DNA of 64,000 nt, from assembly GCA_039654915.1 (NCBI GenBank), contig CM077597.1:24340001-24404000 (forward strand), read 5' to 3'. The DNA is from Aquilaria yunnanensis. Taxonomy: Eukaryota > Streptophyta > Magnoliopsida > Malvales > Thymelaeaceae. A model generated the notes under the pieces. That model ran no database searches and was not told the origin of the DNA. It saw only the letters and a program-made list of their open reading frames with translations. Numbering within the stretch: position 1 is the stretch's first letter; every line of letters begins with the position of its first letter. Of this stretch, positions 11,485 to 23,387 are shown one piece after another. Made by a program: the position numbers and the translations under genes.

Positions 11485-14400
11485 ATCTCCCACTTGCACT
11501 AAAAGCCAATCATCCATGTATCTAATACCGATGGATCTAGAATGGCTATCATGCTTCTGCTGCGTAAGGGGCTTTGTCAGTGGATCAGCAATGTTGCTGT
11601 CTGTCGAAGTCCTGCATATCTTTACATCACCCCTCTCGATGATCTCCCTGATGAGATGATAGCGTCGGAGTATGTGTTTGGATCGCTGGTGAGATCGAGG
11701 TTCCTTAGCCTGTGCGATTGCTCCATTGTTGTCACAATAGAGCTCTATCGGGTCAACAATGCTTGGAACCACTCCAAGTTCAGTGATGAACTTCTTGATC
11801 CAAACTGCCTCCTTCGCAGCATCAGAGGCGGCAATGTACTCAGATTCTGTTGTAGAGTCAACTACTGTCTCTTGCTTTGAACTCTTCCAGCTTACAGCAC
11901 CACCACCAATACAAAACACATAACCAGATTGCGATCTAAAATCATCCTTATCGGATTGGAAGCTTGCATCGGTGTAACCCCTTACAACGAGCTGATCTTC
12001 ACCTCCAAAGACCAAGAATGCATCCTTAGTCCTTCGTAAGTACTTAAGGATGTTCTTAACAGCTGTCCAGTGACTTTCAACGGGGTTCGATTGGTACCTA
12101 CTCATCATGCTCAAAGCATATGAGACATCGGGACGAGTACATATCATGGCATACATGATAGATCCAATTGCTGAGGCATATGGAATCTTACTCATGCGCT
12201 CTCTCTCCTCGGTTGTACTCGGACACTGAGATCTAGAAAGAGTGATACCATGTGACATGGGCAAGAATCCTTTCTTGGAATCTTGCATGCTAAACCTCTT
12301 TAGCACCTTGTCAATATATGTACTTTGACTTAGGCCAAGAAGCTTTCTAGATCTATCTCTATAGATCCTGATGCCTAACATATAGGCTGCTTCACCCAAG
12401 TCCTTCATAGAGAAACATTTCCCTAGCCAAGTCTTCACAGACTATAGCTCAGGAATGTCATTCCCGATGAGTAGTATGTCATCTACATACAACACCAAGA
12501 AGACAATAGCGCTCCCACTAACCTTCTTGTAGACACAAGGTTCATCTTCATTTTTGATAAAACCAAACTCTTTGATTGCATCATCAAAACGAAGATTCCA
12601 ACTTCGAGAAGCTTGCTTCAGTCCATAAATGGACCTTTGTAATTTGCACACTTTATTGGCATTCCCAGGAGTGACAAAACCCTCAGGCTGTGTCATGTAC
12701 ACATCCTCAAGTAGCTTTCCATTTAGGAATGCAGTTTTGACATCCATTTGCCATATCTCATAATCATAGTGTGCAGCAATAGCAAACAAAATTCGGATGG
12801 ATTTAAGCATAGCAACTGGTGAAAAAGTTTCATCATAGTCAATACCATGAATTTGCTTGAAACCTTTTGCGACCAATCGTCCCTTAAAGGTAATCACATT
12901 ACCATCCATGTTAGTTTTCTTCTTGAAAACCCATTTGCACCCTATGGGTTTTACCCCTTCAGGTGGGTCAACCAAAGTCCATACTTGGTTTTCATACATG
13001 GATTCCATCTCGGATTTCATGGCCACTAGCCATTTCTCAGAGTCAGGCCCCGACATAGCTTGTTGGTAGGTTGTGGGCTCATCTTGATCCATGAGCATCA
13101 CATCACCGGTGTGAGTCACGAGAAATCCATATCTCTCGGGCTCACGCCGAATCCTACCAGTCCTACGTGGGCTTTGTGCTACAGGAACAGACTCTTGAAC
13201 CACAACATCTTGTGGTGTCTGTACAGGTTCCATTTCAGGTTCAATGTCTCCTTGTTGTTCTTGAATTTCTTCAAGTTCTACTTTCCTCCCACTAGTTCCT
13301 TTAGAGATAAACTCTTTCTCCAAAAAGACACCAGTTCAAGCAACAAACACTTTTTGCTCAGAGGGATTGTAGAAATAGTAACCCTTTGTTTCTTTGGGAT
13401 ACCCAACAAAAAGACATTTTTGAGATTTGGGCCCTAGTTTGTTAGAGGATTGACGTTTTACATAAGCGTCACAGCCCCAAATCTTCATAAAAGACAAATT
13501 AGGACGCCTCCCACTCCATATCTCATATGGTGTCTTTTGAACCGATTTAGATGGAACTCGGTTTAGTGTAAAAGCGGCTGTCTCTAGAGCATGTCCCCAA
13601 AAGGAGTTGGGAAGGTCAGCTTGACTCATCATGGAGCGAACCATGTCTAACAGAGTTCGATTTCTCCTTTCAGAAACACCATTCCGTTGAGGTGTACCTG
13701 GTGGAGTGAGTTGTGATACTATACCACACTCCTTCAGATAGTCAAGGAATTCTCGATCCAAGTACTCTCCACCTCGATCTGATCGAAGCATTTTGATACT
13801 CTTCCCGAGTTGATTCTCTACTTCATTCTTGAATTCTTTGAACTTTTCAAAGGATTCTGACTTGTGTCTCATAAGATACACATAGCCATATCTGCTGAAG
13901 TCATCAGTGAAAGTAATGAAGTATTGGGAACCTCCTCTAGCTTGTGTAGACATAGGGCCACATACATCACTATGTATGAGTCCTAGTAAGTCATTAGCCC
14001 TTTCACTCTGCCCTGTGAATGGGGCTTTGGTCATCTTGCCCAACAAACATGACTCACATGTCTCATATGATTCAAAATCAAATGAGTCCAAGAGTCCATC
14101 CTTATGGAGCTTGGATATGCGGGTCTCATTTATATGGCCCAAGCGACAGTGCCAGAGATAGGTCAAGTTTGAATCATTTAATCTGACCTTCTTGGTATTC
14201 ACATTATAGATTGGATCTTCAAGGTCTAGAACATATAACCCATTGCTAAGTTGAGCACTACCATAAAAGATTTCATTCAAATAAATAGAACAACATTTGT
14301 CCTTTATTATAAATGAAAAACCTTTCTTGTCCAAACAAGAAACAGAAATCAAATTTCTACTAATAGTAGGCACAAAGTAGCAGTTGTCTAATTCTAAAAC

Positions 14401-15450
14401 TAATCCACTAGGTAAAGTGAGAACATAAGTCCCTATGGCTAAGGCAGCAACCCTTGCTCCATTTCCAACACGTAGGTCCACTTCACCTCGGGCCAATCTT
14501 CTACTTCTACTTAGATCCTGCACATTTGCACAAATGTGAGATCCACATCCAGTATCCAATACCCAAGATGAGGAAGTAGAAAAGTTAGCCTCTATAAAAA
14601 AAATACCTGAAGTGGAAGTCTTACTTCCCTTTTCCTTAGCAAGTTCTTCAAGATAGAGCTTGCAGTTGCGCTTCCAGTGTCCAGGTTGCTTACAATGGAA
14701 GCACTCCCCTTCCTTTGCCACACCACCCTTTGGTTTCAGTGCAGCTGAAGAAGAACTAGCATTGGACTTTCCATTAGCTTTATCCTTCTTCTTGTTGGCT
14801 TTTCCCTTTCCCTTTCCCTTTTGAACCATCAAAATGGGCTTAGCCTTCTTAAGGTTTTGCTCAGCAGTTCTCAACATGTTGAGCAATTCAGGGAGGGACT
14901 TGTCAAGGTCGTTCATGTTATAGTTCATGATGAATTGACTGTAGCTTTCAGGCAACGATTGCAAGACTACATCGATAGCCAACTCTTTCTGAAGAGCAAA
15001 TCCCAAATTCTCAAGATTCTCAATGTACCCAATCATCTTGAGCACATGAGGACCCACGGGACTTCCCTCAGACATCTTGCACTGAAACAATGCCTTAGAG
15101 GTCTCAAACCTCTCATGCCTAGCTTGCTCTTGGAAAAGCATTTTGAGATGTTCGATCATATCGAACGCCCCCATGTTCTCATGTTGCTTCTGAAGCTCAG
15201 ATTCCATGGTAATAAGCATGAGGCATGCAACATCCAAAGCATCATCAGAATGCCTCTTGTGAGCATCCCTTTCAGCTCTTGGAGCAGTGGCAGCAGGCTC
15301 ATTCGGAATGGGCTGCTCTAGGACATATGCCTTTCTCTCTTGTTTGAGGACTATCCTCAAGTTTCGGTACCATTTGAGAAAGTTGGTCCCATTCAGTTTT
15401 TCCTTCTCAAGGATCGATCGCAACGAAAGTGTCGATGTGTTTTGTGCCAT
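11479..15450 (-). pseudogene. Copia gag-pol polyprotein of element A, two premature stops
   Basis: One continuous frame from ATG at 15450 to the stop at 11479, interrupted by TGA at 13336-13338 and TAG at 12442-12444. Domains in order match copy F: gag, CCHC zinc knuckle (CFHCKQPGHWKRNC), protease (LDTGCGSH), integrase (HCRLGH...CESC zinc finger, D-D-E core with TPQRNGVSERRNR), reverse transcriptase (YVDDILLIG) and RNase H (YTDASFQSD, TESEY, CDNNGAI). In F the two stop positions read CGA (Arg) and CAG (Gln), so each is a single C-to-T change on the coding strand. The parent product makes the virus-like particle, cleaves itself, copies the RNA and integrates the DNA. This copy cannot make a full-length polyprotein unless the stops are read through. 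Confidence 0.95.
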
Positions 15451-16496
15451 GGTTATCTACAACAGTAAATATGCAGTGTAAGAGTCATGTATTTTAATTC
15501 ATTTAATAAGGACTTTTATTAAACGATACTCCCACTATTTTCCTCAAAATAATAACCCTCGATATTATTTCGGAACACCTCGGCGCTAAGGTATTCTAGT
15601 GGGCCAAGATCCATATTTGACCACAACCTGAGTCAGCTTTGGCTTTTCTCTCAAGTTACAGCTATTTAGGTAGGCAACTCATTGCCAATTGCATCTTATG
15701 CAACTCTTGGATAGTTGGGTGAACAACACTTGTCCAAGCTCATCTCATGAACTTAAGCCCAACTCTATGCCTCTAAGTCCCTAATCCTATTAGGATGACT
15801 TAGTTAAGTCGAACCCAAAGTTAGCAGTTTGGATATCACTATTATCCCATCGCGCCTTACCAAGATGAACATAGGTGCTTTGCTTTGGCAAACCCACCTA
15901 ATGTTGATCAAAGTCTTGACGAGTGCCAACATTTGGAAGGCATCACATTTAATAACTTAATATTTGTTTGAGGGATTTTTCTTTTGATCTCACCAATTTG
16001 TTATCTCCGGTTGTTTTATACATGCATCACATACAAATATAAAACATGCATCTCATGCTTACAAGAAATAAACGTGACATGGTTATAGCCCAAACTATGC
16101 GATATTCTCAAGCCAATGAGAATATCATAAAAGCCTAAGAAAAGAAAAGAGTCTTCACAAGCTCCTTCTCTTCCTTTCTTGGCTGCCTTGTTGTTGTCAC
16201 CTCCTTGGACATACCACCTTGGACGATCCCATAATGCACCATTACATCAATAATAGAAACCTCGAGTTACATTCGAGGGGAGTAAGGTGAGAAGAGAATG
16301 TACAATGAGAGTGATAAGAAAAGGCACGACTCGCAGGCCGTATTTACAAGTACAACCAATCAAGGGCTATAACCATGCACCATGCTTCAAACACCAATCA
16401 GCATATCATGTCAAATCTCATTCAACAAAGATGCATGCCAATTTTCGCGTGTTGATTAACCAGTTTTTATTTATGTGGCGCTTCGCATACGGCGGT

Positions 16497-16594
16497 CCCG
16501 CTGGCTGGTCAGCGGGCGGTGGTTCCGCTGACCGGTCAGCGGACGGGGTCAAGGGGAGCCGCCCTTGCGGGGGGCGTGGGGGGCAGCGCCCCCC
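16497..16594. other. GC-rich hairpin cluster in the leader of element A
   Basis: Three adjacent inverted repeats: CCCGCTG/CAGCGGG arms at 16497-16516; a perfect 18-bp palindrome ccgctgaccggtcagcgg at 16525-16542; and GGGGGGC/GCCCCCC arms with a 3-base loop at 16578-16594. The patch is far richer in G and C than the rest of the leader. Confidence 0.8.
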
Positions 16595-16957
16595 GGTGCA
16601 AAAAATTGTCTTACAATTGCTTAGCCCGAAATCTTCTATTTCGAGAAAGTAGGCACCCGAGACTCCTCCATTCGAGCCACCAAATATACCTTACATTCGG
16701 TGCCCGAACAGGCCGAATCCGAACAAACCTAGGGTTTTTGCAACTATTGCAAGAATCCTAATCCATATAGGTATCTCATACCTATCAATTTCGGGTTAAT
16801 CTCATTAACCAATTTGTGTCGTTTCTTCATATATCTCATATGTTCATTACGAATTCCGGTTTCATGCATCATGAATCAATCTAATTAATCATGGCCGAAA
16901 ACCAATCGAACACATAGCATCATGCGATTCAACACTCAATCCCGATTTAGGGTTTCA

Positions 16958-16975
16958 CCAGTAGCTCTGATACCA
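16958..16975 (-). other. Primer-binding site of element A (initiator tRNA-Met type)
   Basis: Read on the minus strand the site is TGGTATCAGAGCTACTGG, one base inside the 5' LTR. TGGTATCAGAGC is the standard complement of the 3' end of plant initiator tRNA-Met used by many copia elements. Confidence 0.9.
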
Positions 16976-16976
16976 C

Positions 16977-18392
16977 TGTTGGGTTTCGGGAGCCAAACAG
17001 CGCAGCGGAATTTAACCGAAACCCTCCAGGATCCAAGTGAAACGGGGTAAACCGGGTGTTCGAAAATTTCATACCTAATTTTCGGTTGAGATCTCTCACT
17101 CAACTGTAGAGTCGAATCACAAAACCTGAACAGTTGACGTGTTCAGGCTCTCTATGGTGTCCACACGAGCCTCTCGGGATCACCACGCTTCCACCACGTC
17201 CCGGCAGATGCGTTTCTCTTGCGCTCGCAGTGCTAGCTTGCGTCCTCCAAGGAATTGCAAGAGAAGAGTGTGGCTGTCCTTTTGGGAGGCTAGGGCAAGG
17301 AGACCTACGAATTTCTCACTTAAAAGTTGTATTTATAGTGAGACTCAACTTCCAGGCCTAATGGGTTTCAAAGCCCTAATCCAATTAGGATTTAATTTCG
17401 GGCTTAATAATGGCTCAACTCCTTGGCCCATTATTAATACGAAATTAAAGTGAAACCATAACCCAAATAATTAGCCCATGCACTCTAATGATCCAAATAG
17501 CTCTATGTGTGCGACCCAATAGGCTCTTGCCATGTTGGCAATGATCATAAATCACATTTATGATCATAAGCAATGAGCGGTGTCTAGCAACACATCATTG
17601 CTACCCAAGTGACAAGATTGTCGGTGAATCGACTAAACCTTTATGATCATCACCGATATATGCCATTGTCCCTTTGTCCAAGATATCAAGACTAAGCACG
17701 AGACATGGAATGTGTCACTCTCGTATAGCCCAATCTTTGGTTTCTTGATTACCGAGTAGACTAACTTAAACTGATGACATTGATATCATATATCAACTCA
17801 TCGGAGCATGGCCATGCATTTTCTAAGTCTCACTCTATCAAGGGGCCCAAAGATATCACTCCCGTTACATAGGAGGGACAAATCCCATCTTGATCATACA
17901 AATCCCTCCGCATGATATGTGACATACCCAATGACCTCCTTCAAGTTCACTCAGTTACGAGCAACAAAGGAAAGTATCAAAGTATGTGACTCACATATAG
18001 GGAACCTTGATGATCTTAGGTCGAAGGACTACATATACTATGATCACTATGAGAATCACTTATGACACTCATATAACGATCCATGAAGTGTTCTCATGGT
18101 GGGTCGGTCCAGTACACAAGTTCTCCAACTTGTACCCATATGTAGACTAAATATCTCATATTAGTCTCCACATATGCTAGTCATTATGTATTATTGCAAC
18201 CCGCTCCACAATAATACTATACTAGGGACGTTTAAGAATATCATTATTCTAGGGTTACAATTATGTTTATTACGTTACGCAGAAACAAAACAACAAACAA
18301 AATTGCTGGATTAATGCCTCAATAAAATATCATGACTCAATTTGCAAAAATACAATCATCTCATGACTGGCTTTTTGGGCACAACACTAACA
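16977..18392 (-). repeat. 5' LTR of copia element A
   Basis: This 1416-bp LTR drives transcription on the minus strand. U3 would be 18392-17338, followed by the TATA box at 17330-17337 and R/U5 down to 16977. It is nearly identical to the partner LTR at 10069-11484. Plus-strand ORFs of 75 and 104 codons recur in the LTR copies but are shadows of a conserved non-coding sequence. Confidence 0.95.
17330..17337 (-). promoter_or_regulatory. TATA box of the 5' LTR of element A
   Basis: The plus-strand TATTTATA is TATAAATA on the transcribed minus strand. It sits about 1.05 kb into the LTR, and the same box is kept at 10422-10429, 29475-29482 and 58819-58826 in the other copies. Confidence 0.75.
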
Positions 18393-18827
18393 TCTCTTTC
18401 ATTCACGTACCAATTTGGATAAAATTCCCTAACCAATAGCATGTTTAGATTCAAATTGGAGGTCGGGGGACTATTTTTCTCTAGGTGCAGGGGCCCCTAA
18501 ATGCCAGAAAGGACTAGAATTGGTGCCCAGGCTCGCAAAGCCTAGAGTGAGAAGACACAATTTTAGGCAACAACATTTTGCACTGGGGCACCTAGGTGCC
18601 ACTCATGAGGCCTAGGCCATACAGTTATAATCCAGCTTTGACTTCTACATACCCGTTTTTCGTTCTGCTTATCCTAGTGCCATTCTGATGCTTCAGTTTG
18701 CTTATCCAACCTACAAAATGAAAGAACAAAGGAAGAATCAGCAAAAAATGTCGGGTGGTCAGGTAGAAAATGGTGGCCAAAGTTGACAAAAAGTCAACAT
18801 GTTTGACTAAAAAATTAACACATATCA
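18393..18827 (-). repeat. Left (3') LTR of element C, second part
   Basis: This continues the LTR of C after element A. It starts with the second tctct and aligns to 57692-58131. It ends CATATCA, followed by the polypurine tract complement aactcccccaaactt at 18828-18842, which marks this as the 3' LTR of a minus-strand element. The sister LTR lacks about 7 bp just before the end. Confidence 0.75.
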
Positions 18828-20303
18828 AACTCCCCCAAACTTGGAAAAATGCTAGTCTTTAGCATTCACTAGCCTAAATATATATAAAAAAACAAATCAG
18901 AGAAGCTAACAATGCATACTCAATATCATATCATAAAGTTATCCAAAGTACAATTTCAACTCAAAAGAAGTTAAGGTAAGTAAGAAAAGAAAAACCTTGT
19001 CACTACTTCTTGTTAGTTGCTCCCTAAACTAAGGTTGCCTACTGTATCTAAGGCCAGTAGTACAATTTCATCCATAAATTTGTAAGAGGACCCAAACTGC
19101 CCATTAATTGTCCCTAAGGAATATGCATGCAAATTCAAGTCCAATGACATATATCTAAGGTTGTACTGTGGTGGTTTGGTATATATGGAATCAATAGGAG
19201 GCTTTTTGAAGTGGAGCTAAGGAAGTAAGTCAAGCATAAACACCGTGGGGAAATGCAATAATCAACTCTAAAGTCCCACCCAAGGTATCCAAACTCATGA
19301 ACAAGACTTTACGTACCTTCCAAGCAACATCCTAAATATCAACCGCATCCACAACCTCACAAAACACTTAAGTGAATTCCCATCCAATGAATATAGTACT
19401 TCTGCTTTTCCCTTATTTATTTATTTATTTTCATTTTCATTTTGTTTGTTTGTTTGTTTGTTTGTTTGTTTTTTCTTTTTTGAACAGGGCTTTTTCAAGT
19501 TAACTCATTTTACCTTTTTTTTGAGGGAAAGGTAATATTTAACAAACTATAAATTCACTTAATTTTTAAACCTCAAACAATTGCACATGAGTAATCCATA
19601 GAACACCTAAACCATAACTACATAATTTCAACATTAAGCCTATAAACCCAACATCTCCCCAAAACTTATTCATTGTTCATTCACATAACACTCAAGTTTT
19701 TAGCCTTCCCAAGCCCATGCATACAATGATCAAGTTACTTCAAGGACCAAGAGAAGATACATAAGAGTGAATATCGCTCAATTATGTGGGTTGAACAACA
19801 AATATGGTTAGAGGCTTAAAGGGAGTTAACTAAGGTGTTTCATGAAGGGTTGGCCATTTAGGTATATAGTTAGCCCTAAGTTGTCATTCTCATCCTCTAT
19901 TCACAACAATTCAGATATGGAAGGTCCATAAGCAAATTATGGAATCCATACACAAAAAAAGCATCACTATAAAGAAAGAAATCATCCATAGCACAAGTAT
20001 ATCACACAAGGCCCAAAGTCTCATCGGGTGTTGGTTCTACCACTAATGATAAGCGAGAATCTTTCCTTATTTAACAAAACTTATATTCGAGTTGAACTTG
20101 CAAATGACTTCCTCCAATCACAATAAAGAACATGCATTGGGTTCCTAAATGCACACAACCAAAATGCAACCATGTTTTCCTACATGCAACCTAACAAACA
20201 ACCATCATGCAAAGCATTAGACAAGTATTGATCTACTAGCAACCCCCAAGATTAAACCAAACAATGTCCTTAATGTGAAAAGAAAGGAAAAGCTAGAGAT
20301 AAT
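18828..20303 (-). other. 3' spacer of element C
   Basis: This non-coding stretch begins with the polypurine tract complement. It shares its start (ctagtctttagcattcac against ctagtccttagcatgc) and its end (aacaatgtccttaatg against agcattgtcctcaatgg) with the equivalent region 21727-23370 of element B. No ORF is supported. It contains simple repeats at 19412-19480. Element B is inserted at its right end, and the C sequence resumes at 35420. Confidence 0.7.
19412..19480. repeat. TTTA/TTTG microsatellite
   Basis: A short (TTTA)n run is followed by seven or more TTTG units (19441-19470) and a T-rich tail. It lies in the non-coding spacer of element C. Confidence 0.9.
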
Positions 20304-21726
20304 TATTGTGAAAATAAGAGCTTATAATTTATAACCACTATTCACATACAAATGTATGGTATCGTCATATGTAAAGGCAAATATAGGTATCATCCTAAAG
20401 GATAGCGTGATCCTACTAAGAAATAAATTCTAGCTACTCAAATCACCTAAACTATTAAGCAAAAAAGAGTGATTGGAACAAGTAAGACTTAAGTTGATTA
20501 AATAGATGTGTGAATGAAGAGTAATAAACTAGAATGATACTAACTACCTAATACAATGTAGGATGACAAGTCAAATAATGCAAGGATTGCTAAAAAAGAT
20601 TAGATTAATGTGCTCAAAATGTTAAGGTTATCCCCCTAGGAATCCTCTCTATTATTTACTATCCAAGTCAAATGTAGCCCTAAGGACATTTACCCATTGT
20701 GTGCTACGGAGGATCTAAGTTCATATACCTTCTTTCCTAAGACAAGTTTTTGCTCACCTAGAATCGAACAAGGCATTTCTCAAGCTCGTGTTTTCAACCC
20801 AAGATGGATTAGGCTCTAACCCCTTCCAATCACTTAATGAACTCACAGATTATCTTTAATCTACAATACCCATTATATTCTGTTCTTCATTTCCATCCAT
20901 CTGCTTTCTCTTTCAAGAACTAAGTGAGATCGTGATTTGAGTGGAGTGGCCATTCAACACACAAGCATTTGGCATAAAAATAGTTAACACAAAAAGGCCA
21001 GCATCCATGAAAAGAATATCAAATAACCATTAGATAGCAAATAATAAGAGTTTCATCCTAGAGAGATACAAGATTCTACTCCATGTCCATTATATCAACA
21101 AACATTAAACCCAAATCCAAACAATCCATGAAAGATTCACAAAATAAAAGAGGGGAAGAAGAAACCCAAGATGGATCCTAGATGCCTAAGTCTCCTTGGC
21201 TCCTAAGCTTCTTGGCACTTTCTTCAAGCTCTTAGCTTTGCTTCAATGGTGGTTTTCTCAAGAGATGATGAGAAAAAGAGTTTGAAATGTAGAATATGGC
21301 TACCTCATTTCCTTTTCATATTTATACCCAAAACCCTATTTTTTTCTTGTCTTATGTTTGAAATCCTTTAAAGGATAAAAACCCCTGCTCTAAGTACAGC
21401 TCACCGGGTGGGAAAATGTGGGGGACCATCAAAATATAAGGTTTGGGTGAAACAAAGGAATATGTCGTGACACGTCACCAAGGATGTAAAAATTGGCAGA
21501 GCGCTGATAATGTCACTAATGCTCTTTTCTTCAAGTTGATCTTTGCATGCCCAAATTTTATTTCGCTCGATCCTGCTCCATCCTGACATGTCCACAATGC
21601 GATACCACCTACAAGAAGGCAAAACAAAAGAAGAAAAACTAAGAGGGATGGGATGACATGATAAAAATTAACGGTCAAAGTTACCAAAGTGACAACAGCT
21701 TTGACCATTACATTATGCACTTATCA
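20304..21726 (-). repeat. 3' LTR of element B
   Basis: The LTR starts TATTGTGAAAAT (the TG has mutated to TA) and ends GCACTTATCA. It aligns end to end with 34016-35419. It is followed by aactctcctaaactt, the polypurine tract complement. Non-coding. Confidence 0.85.
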
Positions 21727-23387
21727 AACTCTCCTAAACTTAAGCTGAAGCTAGTCCTTAGCATGCTTACCTTAGAAAAACTAGAAAAACAAGACATAGA
21801 AGCTACAATGTCAACCAATCACTACACATGAACTTCAATGATCCACTAGCACAACTTCAAAAGAGAAAATGGTGATTGAGGAAGAGAAAGCTTTGCGACT
21901 TAAGGTGGGACCTTGGTTGGAGGGGTCACACCCTTACCAAATATGTGTAATTTTATCTAGTGGAGTTACGCCATGCAAAATAAAACTTATACTATGTTTC
22001 TTTCCATAGGCTTGCAAAAGCATCCAACGTCCCCCACTAAATTCCCCTAAGGGAGTTACATAGAACTCAAAACTCAAATGATTTTTCCATGGTTGTAATG
22101 GGGCTGGGTTAGGAAAGGAAGAGGAATTGGATGAAGGCTTTCTAAGTGGAGCTAAAGACGTGAGCAAGGTTAAACCAAGGGCACCAACATATGAACCATT
22201 CAAGCACGTAAACCACAGTCTATGAACATATCACACCACTTAAGCAACTTAAAAAAGCCACAATTATTCAAAAGTACTACCCTTTTTTTTAATCCCTTTC
22301 ATGTATTTTCCCTTTTAGCAAGTGTACTAATAGGGGCTCTGTCTATACCCAAGCTACTAACTTAATATAATCCAAGGTGATCTTCGATCATACTCATGTT
22401 TCAAGCATCTTTTCGAGTAGTGATCGACTCTTGCCTTAGGAGACCCTACTTACTTCGATACTACAAAACAATGGAGTAGAAATTTATTTTATGAACAACA
22501 CAGAAAATGATCTTTTTTTTTTTTTGGGTATAACAAGAAGTGGGATATTCACTTCCTAACCACCCCAAAGATGAACATACATACTTGAAGTACAAGCTAT
22601 CCCAATTTCTCCAAGTTCTCCCCCAAACTTGTTCTTATTCCAAACCCTCATTTAACCCAATGAACCCTCATCTAAGCCCATGATTTATACTTACAACCTT
22701 GGGTCGAAGAGATGCTACAAAGACGGTGAAAGCTCAAAGTGTGGGTTAAAACAAAAAAATAGGCAATTAGGCACAAAGGGGCTTACTAAAGGAAAGTATG
22801 TACGGGTTAGCCGTTTAGGAAGGCAGTTCATCCTAAGAACCAAATAAGCCTAAAATTCCATACAAGAAATATGGGTTTGAATGGGTCCTTAGGCAAAATC
22901 TAGATCAAAATATAGTATAAGTATCTCAAGAAAGAACAAGTTTTTGCACAATCACTTAAGGCGCAAACATCTCACCAGGCAGGTTCCACCAAAAATTTCA
23001 AAACTAACCTTCCAAATTCAGCAAAATTTCATAGAGAGTAAAACTAGCAACCAAATCCATTCACATGCAACAATGGTTTCCATTGGGTCTCTAAGAAAAG
23101 AAAAAAAAAAGCAAGAAAAAAAATCAACCTATATGCTAACCCTAAATGAATTAAATGAAAGATATGCAAGAAAGAGAAAACCACCAAAATGAACTAAAAT
23201 AGGAGCACCCTAAACTCAAACAAGAATAATCTAAACTAAGCCAAACAACATGCACAACAAAAGAAAGAATGACAGCACGAACAAGAATTTTTAGGCATGA
23301 CCATCAAACAAACTTCCCCAAAACTTAAACACAAGCATTGTCCTCAATGGAAGTGGAGAAAAGAAATGAGGCGTTCAAGAATCATAC
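21727..23387 (-). other. 3' spacer of element B
   Basis: An AT-rich, non-coding region between the third ORF and the 3' LTR. The polypurine tract is at 21727-21741 on the minus strand. Small ORFs here have no recognisable content and are not conserved in element C. Confidence 0.7.

Larger units (their letters stand above)
15451..16976 (-). other. Long untranslated leader of copia element A
   Basis: About 1.5 kb separate the primer site from the gag start codon. I see no conserved ORF here. It holds a GC-rich patch (16485-16600) with strong hairpins that contrasts with the AT-rich surroundings. By position this is the region where packaging and dimerisation signals of retroelement RNA usually lie; that role is inference. 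Confidence 0.7.
10069..18392 (-). mobile_element. Element A: complete Ty1/copia retrotransposon, young
   Basis: This 8324-bp element has two LTRs of 1416 bp each, TG...CA ends and a perfect 5-bp target duplication (tctct). Reading on the minus strand, 5' to 3': LTR (18392-16977), primer site (16975-16958), long leader (16976-15451), gag-pol (15450-11479), polypurine tract, LTR (11484-10069). I can count at least seven differences between the two LTRs, about 0.5 percent, so it inserted recently. Gag-pol has two in-frame stops that copy F lacks. It sits in the left LTR of element C. Confidence 0.95.

Noticed and set aside
14821..15321. Plus-strand ORF of 166 codons (and 63353-63715)
   Set aside because: Shadow of copia gag on the opposite strand.
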